Of a stretch of DNA of 64,000 bases, positions 11,540 through 22,974 are shown piece after piece; the stretch's first letter is position 1, and the number at the start of each line of letters is the position of its first letter. Below the pieces are notes generated by a model that worked only from the letters and a program-made list of their open reading frames with translations, was not told the DNA's origin and ran no database searches. This stretch comes from Piromyces finnis (taxonomy: Eukaryota > Neocallimastigomycota > Neocallimastigomycetes > Neocallimastigales > Neocallimastigaceae), in the NCBI GenBank assembly GCA_002104945.1, contig MCFH01000019.1, positions 652,501 through 716,500 of the forward strand, given 5' to 3'. Both the position numbers and the translations under genes were made by a program.

Positions 11540-11574
11540 ATGGGAGATTGCTTACTCCCATTATTTAGTTTAAA
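11540..11574 (-). promoter_or_regulatory. Gag-Pol -1 ribosomal frameshift cassette
   Basis: On the minus strand the Gag frame ends CAT TTA AAC TAA, which gives the slippery heptamer T TTA AAC at 11,574-11,568. A 6-nt spacer (TAAATA) and a hairpin at 11,561-11,540 follow, with stem ATGGGAG/CTCCCAT and loop of 8 nt. The Pol linker is open in the -1 frame directly after the site. This is the standard architecture of a -1 programmed frameshift signal. Confidence 0.8.
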
Positions 11575-12490
11575 TGATTGTATTCGTCATCTAATTCTGG
11601 ACAATCATTCATTGTATGACCTATTCTTTTACAATTTAAACAAACATTAATTTTTAGGTCAGCAAGCTTTTGAGTTATTTCTTTTAGCTCATCCTCATTA
11701 TTTTGTGGATATTTAATGTACTTCTTTGCTCAACATTTTGGTTAATATTATTAAATCTTGAATAATTATTATTATCATTATTGTAGTTGTTATTTTGAAT
11801 ATTACTGTTATAATTATTATTTCTGTAATTACTAGTATAATTTCTGTTATTATAATTTTTATAACTATTTTGAGTGGTATTATTGTTATTCATTCGGTTG
11901 TAACTATTAAAATTATTTGAATATGTTCTATCATTATTTCTTTGAGCATTATTATCATTTGGAGACCTTTTAGAATTAATGGAGATCCTTATTTTAGGTC
12001 TATTTTTTTCAACTATATTATAAATTTTCTCTTTTTTAATAGTAATGTTTCTGGCTTCTTCTAAGCTTTTTGGTTCAGCTTCTAATAGTGCCTCATAAGT
12101 CTTGGTAAAGTTTCTAAAAGCATTAATGTAGTATGATATAACAATTTCATTTGACATTTTTAGATTTGTTTTATTTATTAGAGAGTCATATTTAATATTG
12201 AATTCAGATACTTTTTTTTCTTTATTGTAATAATAGATAATTCTAATAATCTAGAATTCTTTGGTATGGAACCTTTAAAATGATTTTTAAGGTTTTTGAT
12301 GATGGTATCATAGTCATCTAGTGTTTCTTTGTTTAATGCATTAACTACAATTGTTCTAGCTGTACCCGTAGTTAATGATATATGGTATTCTAGCTTTTCT
12401 TGTTCTGGTACCTTATATAAATTACACCAATGTTTAAAAGAAAATTCCCAACCATCAAATTCAACCTTTGTTGAACCCAAAATAGGTATT
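11568..12490 (-). pseudogene. Gypsy Gag, broken
   Basis: Fragments cover the capsid (12,480-12,178: GWEFSFKHWCNLYKVPEQEK; then 12,157-11,684: SYYINAFRNFTKTYEALL), an Asn-rich nucleocapsid and a CCHC zinc knuckle CLNCKRIGHTMNDC at about 11,645-11,604. Frameshifts lie near 12,178 and 11,700. The homology runs upstream of the Met at 12,480 to about 12,500 and then stops, so the true N-terminus is lost. The last residues, NHLN, match the other two gypsy Gag proteins in the window. Confidence 0.75.
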
Positions 12491-12589
12491 CTATTAAAGG
12501 TGATACCTTTAGTAGTTTTATCTATTATTATTTTATTTTTACTTTATAATATTTTATTTTATATTATTTATTTAATTTTATTTTAATAT

Positions 12590-13015
12590 TTTATTTAAAA
12601 GTAAACAAATATAATAATTCATGTTATAAAATAATATAATTAAACACCTTTATTAAAACATTAAAAATAATTATTACTTTAATTAATTGTAAAATAATCA
12701 ACTTTTTATATTCTTTAACTTTTAATTATTTCTTTTATTGTTATTTCTAATTACTTTTATTACTTTTATTGTAAATAGTTATTAATTTTATTATTTTAAT
12801 GTAAATAGTTTAAATTTAAAAGAAAATATAAATACATGTAAATATTCTTATTTTAATCATTATTATTATTAATAAAGAAATATTATATAGTTTAGTTAAT
12901 ATTTTTGTAATTTTAATAATCACTTTTATAATTAAATAAATAAACTTTTAAATAATTAAATATTAGAAATTAGAAAAACGAGTGTTTCTAATAAAACAAT
13001 TTAGTGTTAATAATT
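12590..13015 (+). repeat. LTR fragment, inverted relative to the 7242-7831 LTR
   Basis: 12,590-12,927 is close to the reverse complement of 7242-7573. The match to the LTR at 22,975-23,330 extends further, to about 13,015 (shared GTGTTTCTAATAAAACAATT). The first roughly 260 bp of the LTR are missing. It abuts the truncated Gag of the minus-strand element. Confidence 0.65.
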
Positions 13016-13249
13016 TCAAATATTAGAAATTTTATACTTTGAAATTTTATAAAATTTAAAAAATAAAATTTTTCACATTTTCAAATTTTCAAATTTTAAA
13101 AAAAATTTTAATTTTTTCCATGTGTCCAAATTTTTTAAATTTTTATATATGTTATTATGACATTATTAATGATACAATAAGAATATATTATCTTAATTCT
13201 ATAAATGAATATAGAAAGTGATAATATCTGTATCTAAAAAAAATATTTA

Positions 13250-13676
13250 ATAAATAAAAATAAAGAAAATAAAAATAAATGTTTTTTATACTTGTTCATT
13301 TTCAAGTATTAGTTAGTTTTATAAAATAAGTTTATTTAATTATAAATTTTGATATTTAATAACTCTCGTATTATTAAATATATATATATTTTATTATTAA
13401 TACATCTCGTATGTATATGAATATAATTATAAATATTATTTTAATAAATTTAATATTATATAATTTTGAGGGATTATTAGGAATAATTTTAAAAAGAACA
13501 TTTTCTATTACTATTTATACAAAATTATTATTTTAAAGTATAACTATAAACAAATATAAACTATTTAATTTAAAAAGAATTAAACAATTAAATAAACGAA
13601 AAGTTTACATTTATAATTTTTAATTTAATAATTTTATACATGTTAAATATTTTAATTTTAATCTGTGTTTTAAATA

Positions 13677-13712
<36 letters not shown>

Positions 13713-13743
13713 GTTTATTATTTATAAATTTAATTATTTATCA
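13250..13743 (-). repeat. LTR fragment, - orientation, with TTA microsatellite
   Basis: On the minus strand it begins TGATAAATAATT at 13,743. It shares scattered similarity (for example ACATCTCG[C]TATGTAT and TTTTCTATT blocks) with 22,440-22,830. A run of TTA repeats lies at about 13,678-13,712. The far end is uncertain. Confidence 0.45.
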
Positions 13744-13747
13744 TTAA

Positions 13748-13915
13748 TGATAAATAATAATTATAAATATATTATAAATTTGATATTTGTAGAAAATATT
13801 ATTATAAAATAATTATCAAATAGTTTTATATAGCTTAGCAACAAAGCATAATTTACATAAAATCAAATATATTATAAATTTATATATTTGATTGGGTTAA
13901 ATTATAAAAACATTT
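13748..13915 (+). repeat. LTR fragment related to the 44,165 gypsy LTR
   Basis: The first about 165 bp match the start of the 632-bp LTR at 44,165 and 50,134 (TGATAAATAATAATTATAAA, later TATATTTGATTGGG) with several differences. It is an older, truncated copy of the same LTR family, placed head to head with the LTR ending at 13,743. Confidence 0.7.
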
Positions 13916-14639
13916 TTTCCAACCTAGTTATCTTTAACCTTTTATTTAATTTAATATTTTAATATTAAATTATAAGTTTAGTAAAACTTTTACAATGACC
14001 TAATCCATTATTGTTCCTAAATGTATGAAAACTTTACAATATACTTATTTGTAAATTAATGTATACACTTAAATTATATTTAAAATTATTAATAATTATT
14101 TTTATTGAACTTAAATTTTATTTTGTTAAACTTTAATATTAATTTAGTAATAATAATATATTGAAAATTATAGTTTATTGAACTTTTAGTTTAATTTATC
14201 AAGTTAATGAATTTTTATTAATTAAAATTATGAATAATATTTCTGTAAACTAGTAAAATTCTTTAGTTAAATATATTTGAAGTAAACTTTTAATGTATGT
14301 TAATCAATTTAATAATATGTATAAATATTTATTATAATAGTAATGTAATTTTATTATTAATTTAAAAGTAATTTAAATACTAAAATTAATGTAAATAATT
14401 AAAGACTAATTCTTATGATTAATACTACTTAATTTTTTACAAAAAGAATAAAAAGGTGTATATTACAAAAATTAGAGAATACACATATATTTTTTTATTT
14501 TATTTTTATAATTTTATATTTATATCCTAATAAAACAAATTTATAAATAAAACAATTTTTCTTATTTCATTTTAATATTATTTTTGAGTATTAATAAATT
14601 TATTAATATTTTACAAATAAAATTAAATTCCTCAAACCG
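13916..14639. other. AT-rich intergenic stretch
   Basis: No open frame, RNA gene or clear repeat was seen. It lies between LTR debris and the copia element; the 3' LTR of that copia element may be hidden here but was not recognised. Confidence 0.5.
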
Positions 14640-14644
14640 TAACA

Positions 14645-15300
14645 TTTATGATTCGTTACAATAATACTTTTTTAGTGCATTCAGCCGTTCAAATTCGGCA
14701 GTAAATGTGGCAACTACAAATTGCTTTTTAGATTGCCAACAGATAGGATCATTGTTCATTCGAATTATGTATTCGGAAGTAGATTTCCTATCTTTAAGGT
14801 CACCTCCAAAGTCTGCATCAGTATATGCTACAATTTCCCCCTGTCCTTTATATTCAATTTTATAATTTTTAGTATAATTTAAATATTTTAATATATTTAA
14901 TACCTTTTCCCATTCAGCTTTAGTTTGATGTTCTGAATTCCTTGCTACTTTATTGACTGCGAATGTTATGTCAGGTCTAGTGCATCTGGATAAACAGATT
15001 AAAGATCCGACAGCGCTTTTATATACGGTTTTGTCAAAATTTTCTTCTTCATATTTTGTTGAATAATCATCAGTACATGGAGTCTTTGCTTTTCGGATAT
15101 TTTTAACTTTGAATTTTTCTAATATATCTTTAATGAATTGATTTTGATTGAATTTTTCTAATATATCTTTAATGAATTGATTTTGATTAATAGAATATTT
15201 AAAATTGCTGCGTTCAATACTTATTCCTAGAATATATTCAGCAGGACTGCATTTTGAAATTTAAAATTTTTTCTTTATTTTGTTTATTATTTCTTGAACA
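14645..15300 (-). pseudogene. Copia RT C-terminal part and RNase H
   Basis: Translating the minus strand gives an RT thumb region (SAVGSLICLSRCTRPDITFA), then RNase H with YTDADFGGDLKDRKSTSEY and CWQSKKQFVVATFTAEFE. These are the conserved D-x-D/W and STSEY/TAEAE regions of copia RNase H. The frame stays open to a stop near 14,645. A 39-bp tandem duplication at about 15,112-15,190 repeats 13 codons in frame. It is separated from the RT by stops near 15,260-15,304. Confidence 0.75.
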
Positions 15301-15303
15301 TTT

Positions 15304-15837
15304 TTAATTTTTATTTATTCCTGTTATTAATAAGTCATCTACATAAACACCTATAATGCAAACTAATTTATCCCCCACCATTTTCTTAAAAATACACGGT
15401 TCAGAAATTAATTGATTGAATTGGTTATTTTTAAGGAAATTACTAAATAAAAAATTCCATTGACGACTATATTGTTTGAGACCATAGAGAGCTATATTAA
15501 GAAGCCAATAGCCACGTCCGTAGTTAATATCTCCTGGAGAGATAGAAACATATATTTCTTTGTCAAGTGGTGCATTAAGATAAGCTGCTTTAATATCAAG
15601 TTGCATAATAGGCCAATTAAATTTTGCAGCTATAGCTATAATAAACTTTAAACTATCAATGTTTAAAGTAGGATAAAAAGTAAGTTCAAAATCTATACCT
15701 TTTCTTTGGGTAAAATCTATTGCAACAAGTCGAGCTTTATATTTATTTATATTACCATATTGATCCCTTTTAATGGTAAAAATCCATTTGGTAGAAATAG
15801 CTGATTTTCCAGTAGGGAGTTTTTTAACAAAGGTCAT
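15304..15837 (-). pseudogene. Copia reverse transcriptase
   Basis: The 177-residue frame carries STKWIFTIKRDQYGNINKYK, MQLDIKAAYLNAPL (first catalytic Asp), YGLKQYSRQWN and IGVYVDDLLITG (YVDD box), the copia RT signature. The N-terminal side reaches the region with KLPTGKSAISTKW. The frame ends prematurely at 15,304, in the middle of the RT domain. The linker to the integrase (15,838-16,540) is N/S-rich and full of stops. Confidence 0.85.
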
Positions 15838-16540
15838 AATATTATTATCATAAAATTTTTTATTTCAGAATTGATAGCAATGAGCCAAGATTCACGTTCT
15901 TTACAATTGATGGCTTGTTTGAAAGTTAAAGTATATCAATTGTAAAGTTTTGATTAGATGGTTCAATATAGTCTAATGAGATTTTATTTTCTTGTTATCA
16001 TTAAAAAATATAGGACTTCCTGGTCTGTTAATTGACTCATTAAAAGAAGGTTTTAATTTTTTATTAAAATTAGAAGATAAAATCCTTCCATGTCGTTTTA
16101 CTGAATCATTAAATGAGGATTTTAGTTTTTTATTGTTGAAAGAATTTGTATTATTTAATTTATGTTTTAAAGGATTAATATTCGAATTATTAGTTACTAA
16201 ATCATTTGTTTTGTTAATATCATTATTAGATGTTAAATTTTTATTTATAATGAAATTATTTGAATTATAAATATCTGATTAATTTGATGATTGAATGTAA
16301 TCGTCATCACTGGAAACACTAAGAGATTTAAAACTTGAAGCAATTTCATTAATAATATTATCAGTATTTTTATCTAATTTATTCTCTTCATTATTATTAG
16401 ACATATTTGAATTATTCACATTTTTATTATTTGTGTCATTTATTTCATTGTATATAATGTCTGATTTATCCTTATTATTTGATTTTTCATTTGTATTAAT
16501 TATCGAGGATTCAAATATATAATTATCATTATTAAAAATG

Positions 16541-17473
16541 TTAGTTTACATTGTTTTTGTTGACAGATAAACTAGAAGGGGTTTCTTCATCAAATATAAC
16601 TTCTCTTACTAAGTGAATATTATAATTCTTTAAGTCTAAAATCATATAACAATTAGATTCCATATTAAATCCAACAAAAACTCCTTTAATTGCATTACTT
16701 TTAAATTTTATTTTATCCTGAGAAAAATCTTTATAGTAAGCTATACATCCAAAAACTTTAATATATTTGAGATCAACTTTTTTATTATATAATACACAAT
16801 TTGGAATTTTATTTCTAATACCTTTATGTGGTGTTATATTATATAAAATATTAGCATACTTAATAGCATAATCCAAAAATTCAGTTCCATTTTACTTGAT
16901 TGTAATAAAAATTTTGTACAACTGATTAATGTATAATTAAAACGTTCAGCAATTCCATTATTTTGGGGATTATATGGAGGAGAAAACTTTTTGATAATAC
17001 CACTTTCTCTACAGTAATTAAGAATTTTCTTATTATTATATTCAGTACCCTGATCAGAATGAAATGTTTTAATTTTATACTTAAATTGATTTGTTAAATA
17101 TGTAAAAAAGTTAATAATTGCCCTAGGAATTTCTAACCCCCTAAGTTTTACCAGTAAATGATTTTTGGATTGGACCAATTACATCTGAATGTATTACTTC
17201 TAAAATTTCAGTAGCTTTTGGAGTTTCTGAGTTATGGGGTTTATGGTTTAATTTTGCTATTTTACAGTCATTATATTCAACTTCTTTAATATTGTGTAAT
17301 TTTAAGTATTTGTTTAAATTATCATGGTAGAAGTGTCCAAGCCTTTTATGCCATAATAGTCTTGAATGTTCATCAAGTTTAAATTTATTTTCATAAGATA
17401 TTGTGTCAATGTAAGTATCAGATTTTATTTTATTATATATAGGTATGCGTATGATATTATTTTTATCTGCCAT
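16541..17473 (-). pseudogene. Copia integrase with GAG-pre-integrase domain
   Basis: Three overlapping frames form one integrase. The first (17,473-17,141) has the zinc-binding GAG-pre-integrase part with LLWHKRLGHFYHDNL and the first catalytic Asp in VIHSDVIGPI. The second (17,178-16,834) has TFHSDQGTEYNN (second Asp) and PQNNGIAERFN (Glu). The third (16,876-16,541) covers the C-terminal part (PNCVLYNKKVD, FGCIAYY). The DDE triad is present but the frames are shifted near 17,160 and 16,850. Confidence 0.85.
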
Positions 17474-17699
17474 AAATGTTCCTTCCTATATTAATAGTTT
17501 TATTCTTTTCATTTTTGATTTTTAGGTTAAGATATACATTTTCTTTCTTTGGTTTCATATTACAAATCATACCATTTTGTGAAAGCTTTATACCACTTAA
17601 TAAAATTTTACTAACTTGTTTTGAGTATAAGACGTTTTCAAGTATTATATTATATCCGTTTATACAGCCTTCATATGTTCCAATACCACTGAATTCACA

Positions 17700-17990
17700 T
17701 AATGAGTTATTTGCTCATTTTTCTCGAAAATTAGTAGGTATTTCTTTATTGTTGGTGATATGCTCTGATGCACCAGTATCAAATGTCCATATAGTCTTAT
17801 TATCAGATTCATTTTTATTTATATTTAAAATTAATTGATCTTGATATTCATTATTATCAGTGTGAGTGTTATCTTCAATTATTTCAATACTGTTTACTTC
17901 ATGATCATACATTGTTTTTAGTTCATCAAAAGAGAGTTCGGTGTCAGAATACTGATCATTATATTCCATATTTGAAATAGATTTATATCT
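17700..17990 (-). pseudogene. Copia aspartic protease
   Basis: The frame 17,969-17,715 contains TIWTFDTGASEHITNN, the D-T-G-A-S signature of copia proteases. An acidic stretch precedes it. The C-terminal half is in another frame (17,714-17,480, with GIGTYEGCINGYN-like sequence), so the domain is broken by a shift near 17,715. Confidence 0.75.
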
Positions 17991-17999
17991 ATATTTACT

Positions 18000-18541
18000 A
18001 TTTTTCTTTTTGTTATTTTTATCAAACTTCCTTTTGTTATTATTATTATTATTTTCAGTTATCTTATTTTTCTTTTCTTTATTTATATTGGTTAATTGAT
18101 TATATTTGCACTCTTTGGTAGAATGACCATTAACTTCGCATATATGGCAAAATTTTGGTTTATAATTTTTATTCTTATATTTAGATATATATATAAGAAA
18201 TATCCTTCTCGCTTCTATTAATTAGGTCGATGTTCATTAGATCATCATTTACATTGATGCTTCTGCTATAATCAATAATGCTGTTAAGATAAATAAGAAA
18301 GTTTATTTTATTTATTGCTTGGTTCAGAAAATCTTCGACAGTTTCAGTACCATCAGGATGAATATAGTTTCTGAGGGTTTTAGGGAATTTCAAGCTTTTT
18401 CTTAAGTTCTTCAACTTTATTAGTTTTAACATAGCTTAAGATTTTCTTGGATTTGAGAATGTTGTTGATAAGGAATTCCCATTCTTCAAAATTATCCTTG
18501 TTAAGATGTTCTTCAGGTTGGAGTTTTAATTCTTGAGACAT
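18000..18541 (-). pseudogene. Copia Gag with zinc knuckle
   Basis: An ATG at 18,541 opens a frame beginning MSQELKLQPEEHLNKDNFEE, a typical copia Gag start (N-F-x-x-W). It stops after about 53 codons; the sequence goes on in other frames (18,432-18,181). A CCHC knuckle, CHICEVNGHSTKEC, lies at about 18,149-18,108. Lys/Asn-rich sequence links it to the protease. The frame is broken at least twice. Confidence 0.7.
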
Positions 18542-18589
18542 GTCGCAAATAAAGAGGAATTGAAACTCTTAACCTTTTATTAGTTAAAA

Positions 18590-18906
18590 TATTTTATTTT
18601 ATTATTATTAATAGTTTATGGTAATTACAAAGAATTAATTAATGAGAAATTGAATAAATTTATACTATAAAATGTGACTAGTTATAAAACTAAAAACTAT
18701 TGCTAATAAATGTTCTTAGAACATGTGAATTACTAATACACTACTAATTATCATTAATACATTATTAAATATTACTAATACATTATTAATTATTTTAAAT
18801 AGAAAATAAAATTATTTTAACACATATTTAATTTATTCTAAAATATTATAACATAAATAATTAAATAAGAATTAATAATTATTCAATAAATAATTATTAA
18901 TTCTTA
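18590..18906 (-). repeat. Probable LTR between copia and integrase remnant
   Basis: On the minus strand it starts TGTAAGAATTAATAATTATT immediately after a purine-rich AAAGAGAGCGA that follows the integrase remnant, so it may be the 3' LTR of that remnant. It could equally be the 5' LTR of the copia element, whose Gag starts just downstream. No second copy was found in the window, so the assignment is open. Confidence 0.4.
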
Positions 18907-19790
18907 CATCGCTCTCTTTATAAATGTTCCTTTAGTTCAGGATTTCTACTTGTATAAAGTTCAAATTGTGAAATATGAAATACAGGATGAATGTTAAGAT
19001 TTTCTGGTAATTCAAGCCTGTAATTCATACGTTCTCTCTTTTCAGAAATGCGTATTGGTCTTAAATATTGAAAAGCTAGCTTCTTAGCAGGTTTATTAGT
19101 GAAATAATGACGCTTGAGCCAAACCATATCATTGACCTTAAGTTCTGAACCCGTGGATTTGTGATTAGCTTGATTTAACTGTTTTTTAAAGCATTAAAAT
19201 GGGATAACCAATCTCTAGTAAGAGATGAAGCGTTATCCTTAAGTAGAATTGGGGGAGAATCAATATTACATTCCGGATAGAACCCATAATTGGCGAAAAA
19301 TGGCGACATTTCTATAGACTTGTGAAGAGAATTGTTATAAGCTAACTCACATAAAGGAAAATAAGAAAACCATTCATGTTGTGGCGAAGAACAGTAACAG
19401 CTAAGATACTGTTCAATCACTGAGTTAGCTCTCTCGACTTGTCCATTTGACTGCTGATGGTGAGCTGTAGCAAGTCGAGGTTTTACATGTAAGGCCGAGC
19501 AAAGCGAAGTCAATATTCGGAGGAAAATTGGGTACCGTGATCCGAAACTATTACCTTAGGAAATCCATGGTAGCGAAATACATTTAACAGTAAAAGCTTA
19601 GCTGTTAGGTCAACAGAGGGTAAGTCGGAACAGGGAATTAAATAAACCATTTTAGTAAAATGATCCGATACAACCATAATACAAGAGCAGTCCTTAGAGC
19701 TTGGAAGGTAGACAATGAAATTTACACCAATTCTATCATAGCGTTGCACCAGTTATAGTTGTGGTCTTGAAATAATTGACACCTATACAT
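18907..19790 (-). pseudogene. Chromovirus-like integrase remnant
   Basis: Three frames (19,749-19,510, 19,513-19,175, 19,127-18,918) read RIGVNFIVYLP, FPKVIVSDHGTQFSSEY, HHQQSNGQVERAN, then a GPY/F-type C-terminal part (LRPIRISEKRERMNYRLELP; HPVFHISQFELY). This resembles the Tf1/sushi-type Ty3 integrases, a different lineage from the other gypsy elements here. The first catalytic Asp (usually V-D-F) is Asn (codon 19,720-19,722). Upstream homology fades at about 19,790. No RT is attached. Confidence 0.8.
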
Positions 19791-19899
19791 AATACTTTGT
19801 TGTTTAGATATTATTAATAATCGGGGAATGTAATGTTGAACATTGAAAGAATAGATTAGGATATCTATTCTATTACAATAACACTAAAATTTTAAAATA
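19791..19899. other. Short AT-rich junction with a palindrome
   Basis: Contains AGAATAGAT near 19,849, mirrored by ATCTATTCT near 19,872, forming a short hairpin. No gene is seen. Confidence 0.4.
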
Positions 19900-20850
19900 A
19901 AATAAAAAATTGTTTTATAAAATGTCTTTAGTATAATTTACAATAATGCTTATATAATTTTATTTACAGGTATTTAGTATTATTTATAATAATTTATCCA
20001 CAATAAAATAATTTCATTTACAGATATTTTATATAAAAGATATTAGATTTTTTTTTATTAATAAAATATACTCTTATATAATATAATATGATATGAAGCA
20101 ATTAATTATTATGTGTAGACAGTTATTTTAATTTTATTGTTATTAGGGAACTTTATTCTTGAGAAAATTTTATTATTATTTATTATAATTAGAAAAAAAT
20201 AACAAAAGTTATTTTTCGCTGAAAATTAACTAAAAAGACAACTCAACATTATTGCTTTTATTATTTAAAATTTATAACAATACTCTTAATTTTATTTGAC
20301 CGATGATTATATTTTATAATTTTTATTAAATAATTTTTATTTATAAATTATAATTATTATTTTATAATTACAATTTATGTATTTCTTTTTCTTAAAAAAA
20401 ATAATTAAATATAAAACTTTATTTACAGGATTTATTTTTTGCTTTATAATGCCTTACAACAATTTAATTAACCGAAAAAGCTACTAACTAGAGGTGATAT
20501 ACTAGACCTCAAAATAAATTAAAACTATATATTTTTATGTCGCTTTACCTTCACGATAAACCTTTAGCCTTCGGTGACTAAAGTTCCTTATTCGCCAGAG
20601 TATGTTAAAGATTCAACTAGAGAGTCCTGTATTGCGTGCTTTTTATCACACTAACAATCCCTTCCCCCAAGTAAGCATGCTATTCACACTCATCCTACTT
20701 TTACAAATACTTCAATTAACAGCTATAGTTTCTAACCAACTGAAACTAGTTATTTGTACACTGAAATTCTGTATATGAATCTATACGTTTCTAGTATATT
20801 TTTCAAGTATTTTTATTTATAAAGTTTTATATTTATAATTTTTTTTTTAG
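19900..20850 (-). repeat. Inverted copy of the leader-like repeat
   Basis: 20,205-20,850 is the reverse complement of 6008-6606 with few differences in the GC-rich core (for example CCTTCGGTGACTAAAG and CACACTAACAATCCCTTCCC). 19,950-20,165 is a weaker match to 6930-7130. The second GC-rich island is absent. Similarity ends in an A/T run at 20,842-20,850. Confidence 0.75.
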
Positions 20851-21132
20851 GTAAGTTTAAAATCCTACTTTTTTTATATACTTTATATATAAAGAATGTT
20901 GAAATTAGATGTTATGATTTCATCTAATCTTCATATATTTTTCTTATTTAATGAACAAACATAATTAATTATTAATTTATATATCATTTATATTATTATC
21001 ATTATTTTTCTATCATATATATATTATTAATAAATAAATTATGTCTCATTTTCTTTTTTTGTAATATAAATTGTGTAACTTAACAATAATACTTGTGGCT
21101 AAAGTTACATTAAAGATATCAAGCTGAGGCGT
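20851..21132. other. AT-rich intergenic stretch
   Basis: No feature was seen between the inverted leader-like repeat and the copia RT fragment. Confidence 0.5.
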
Positions 21133-22306
21133 TTGATATCTTTACAGGAAGAAAATTTAAAAAGTGAATCAAAAGAAGAAAATTTTTCAAGAAAGCGGAA
21201 ATTCGTTCCAAGTGAAGATACTATAGAAGAAAAAGTTAGTAAGCCACATGAACATGAACCAGAAAAGAAGAAAATTAAGGAAGTGGCGTTAACAATAGCA
21301 CAAATTAAGGAACCAAATTCTTATAGTGATATCTTTAAAAGAAAAGACAAGGATAAGTGGATAAAAGCAATAGAAGCTGAACTACTAAACATGAAAGAAA
21401 GAAAAGTGTTCCAAAGAATAGATGAAGTTCCAGAAGGCGCAAATATTATTGATTCAAGGTGGGTATTTAAAATCAAAAGGAATAGCACTGGTGAGATAGA
21501 AAAATACAAAGCTAGACTTGTAGCCAGAGGTTTCACACAAGAATATGGAGAAGACTACAATGAAACTTTTTCTCCCACCCTAAAACAAGACTCATTAAAA
21601 ATTCTAATAGGAATAGCAGCAATTAACAATTATAAAATCCATCAATTAGATATTAAGGCCGCATATCTATATGCTGATTTGAAAGAAGATATATATATGA
21701 AAGCACCTGAAGGAGATAAAATGTAAAAAAAAGGTTTCTGGAAATTAGATAAAGCGTTATATGGCCTGAAACAAGCAGCTAGAGAATGGAATAACAACAT
21801 CAGCAATACTCTCACGGAACTAGGATTTCAGAAATTAGTTAGCGAACCATGCATATTTATAAAAACCAAAAACAATAAATTAATTTGCTTAGTTGGAATA
21901 TATGTTGATGACATTCTGATAACTGGTAAGAAAGAAGAAATAGATAAAACAATTAAATTAATTAAAGAAAAATATGTTATCACGGATGTTGGTGATGCAA
22001 ACTTTATTATAGGAATCAAAGTAGAAACGTTAAAAGATGGGTATTTATTACATTAAGAAAGGTATCTAAAAGATATATTACACAAATTTGGTTTAGAAAA
22101 CTGCAGAGGATCAAAGACAACTACACCAATCAAGAATGATGAACAACTCAATCAGTCCTTTGACCCTACCACTTATAGAGCTGCAATAGGAAGTCTTCTA
22201 TACTTTGCCATAGGTACTCGTCCAGATATTTTATTTTCAGTAACCAAAGCATCTAGGTTCTCACAGAATCCTACTATCCAAAACTGGAAGAATGTATTAC
22301 AGATGT
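21133..22306 (+). pseudogene. Truncated Ty1/copia reverse transcriptase
   Basis: One frame runs 21,133-22,306 with two in-frame TAA stops (21,724-21,726 and 22,054-22,056). It holds SRWVFKIKRNSTGEIEKYKA, HQLDIKAAYLYADL, YGLKQAAREWN, LVGIYVDDILITG (YVDD) and GSLLYFAIGTRPDILFSV, i.e. the full RT domain and thumb. RNase H is missing: the frame ends at 22,307 where TGTAACGGTATT begins, possibly an LTR-like junction. No integrase precedes it. This is a different copia lineage from the 14.6-18.5 kb element, and better preserved. Confidence 0.85.
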
Positions 22307-22974
22307 AACGGTATTCAGTATTGACACACGTTCAAATATACCTTAATTCTAAATAAGCTTAGAAAGTGGTATATTTGGTGTGTATTTGAATGATTTATTT
22401 TTACTTGCTCATTCTACAAGTTTTATATAATTTATAAATAAAATTTAAAGTTTTAAAAACACATCTTGTTTTATAATATTAGTTTATTTATTTAAAATAA
22501 ATGTATAATACATCTCGCTATGTATTATAAAAAAAAATATATTAATTTATTATAATTTTAAAATATTCTAATTTTCCTGGCTAATTAGTAACAATCTTTA
22601 AAAATAATATTTTCTATTTCTATTTATAATAAATAATTACATTTAAGTTTGTTTATAAACAAAAGTTGTTTATATTTTACAATTTTAAAATTTAATTAAA
22701 CATTTATATTTTATATTATTTTGATTATTTACTATTATTTTAATTTATATTAAGTTTATATAATTTTAAAATCAGCTATTCTATTAATTCATTATTTATA
22801 AATTTCATTCTTTATCAGTATTGATATAATTTGATAATAATCTTAATTTTGAATTTTACTTCAAAAAGTGATTATAATATTATATCTTTTGTTATAACTA
22901 TATAAGTTATATTGATTAAGATTTAAAATCGTTTTTATAAAAATTAATAAAATTGTTTTGTTAAAACACTAAAT
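22307..22974. other. AT-rich DNA with weak LTR similarity
   Basis: No gene is seen. 22,440-22,830 shows weak similarity to the LTR-like stretch 13,290-13,743. A head-to-head TTTATCA/TGATA junction separated by GTAT lies at about 22,811-22,827. Confidence 0.4.

Larger units (their letters stand above)
7242..12490 (-). mobile_element. Decayed Ty3/gypsy LTR retrotransposon
   Basis: Read on the minus strand the order is Gag with zinc knuckle, frameshift cassette, protease, RT, RNase H, integrase and LTR. This is the gypsy order. Several frameshifts and stops break Gag, the protease-RT junction and the integrase. The 5' LTR and leader are missing: the Gag frame starts abruptly near 12,490 without a Met, next to LTR sequence in the opposite orientation. 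One integrase catalytic Asp is replaced. The element is dead. Confidence 0.88.
14640..18541 (-). mobile_element. Decayed Ty1/copia retrotransposon
   Basis: On the minus strand the order is Gag with zinc knuckle, protease, GAG-pre-integrase, integrase, RT and RNase H. Integrase before RT is diagnostic of the copia superfamily. The reading frame is broken many times, so the element is inactive. A probable 5' LTR lies at 18,590-18,906. Confidence 0.88.
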
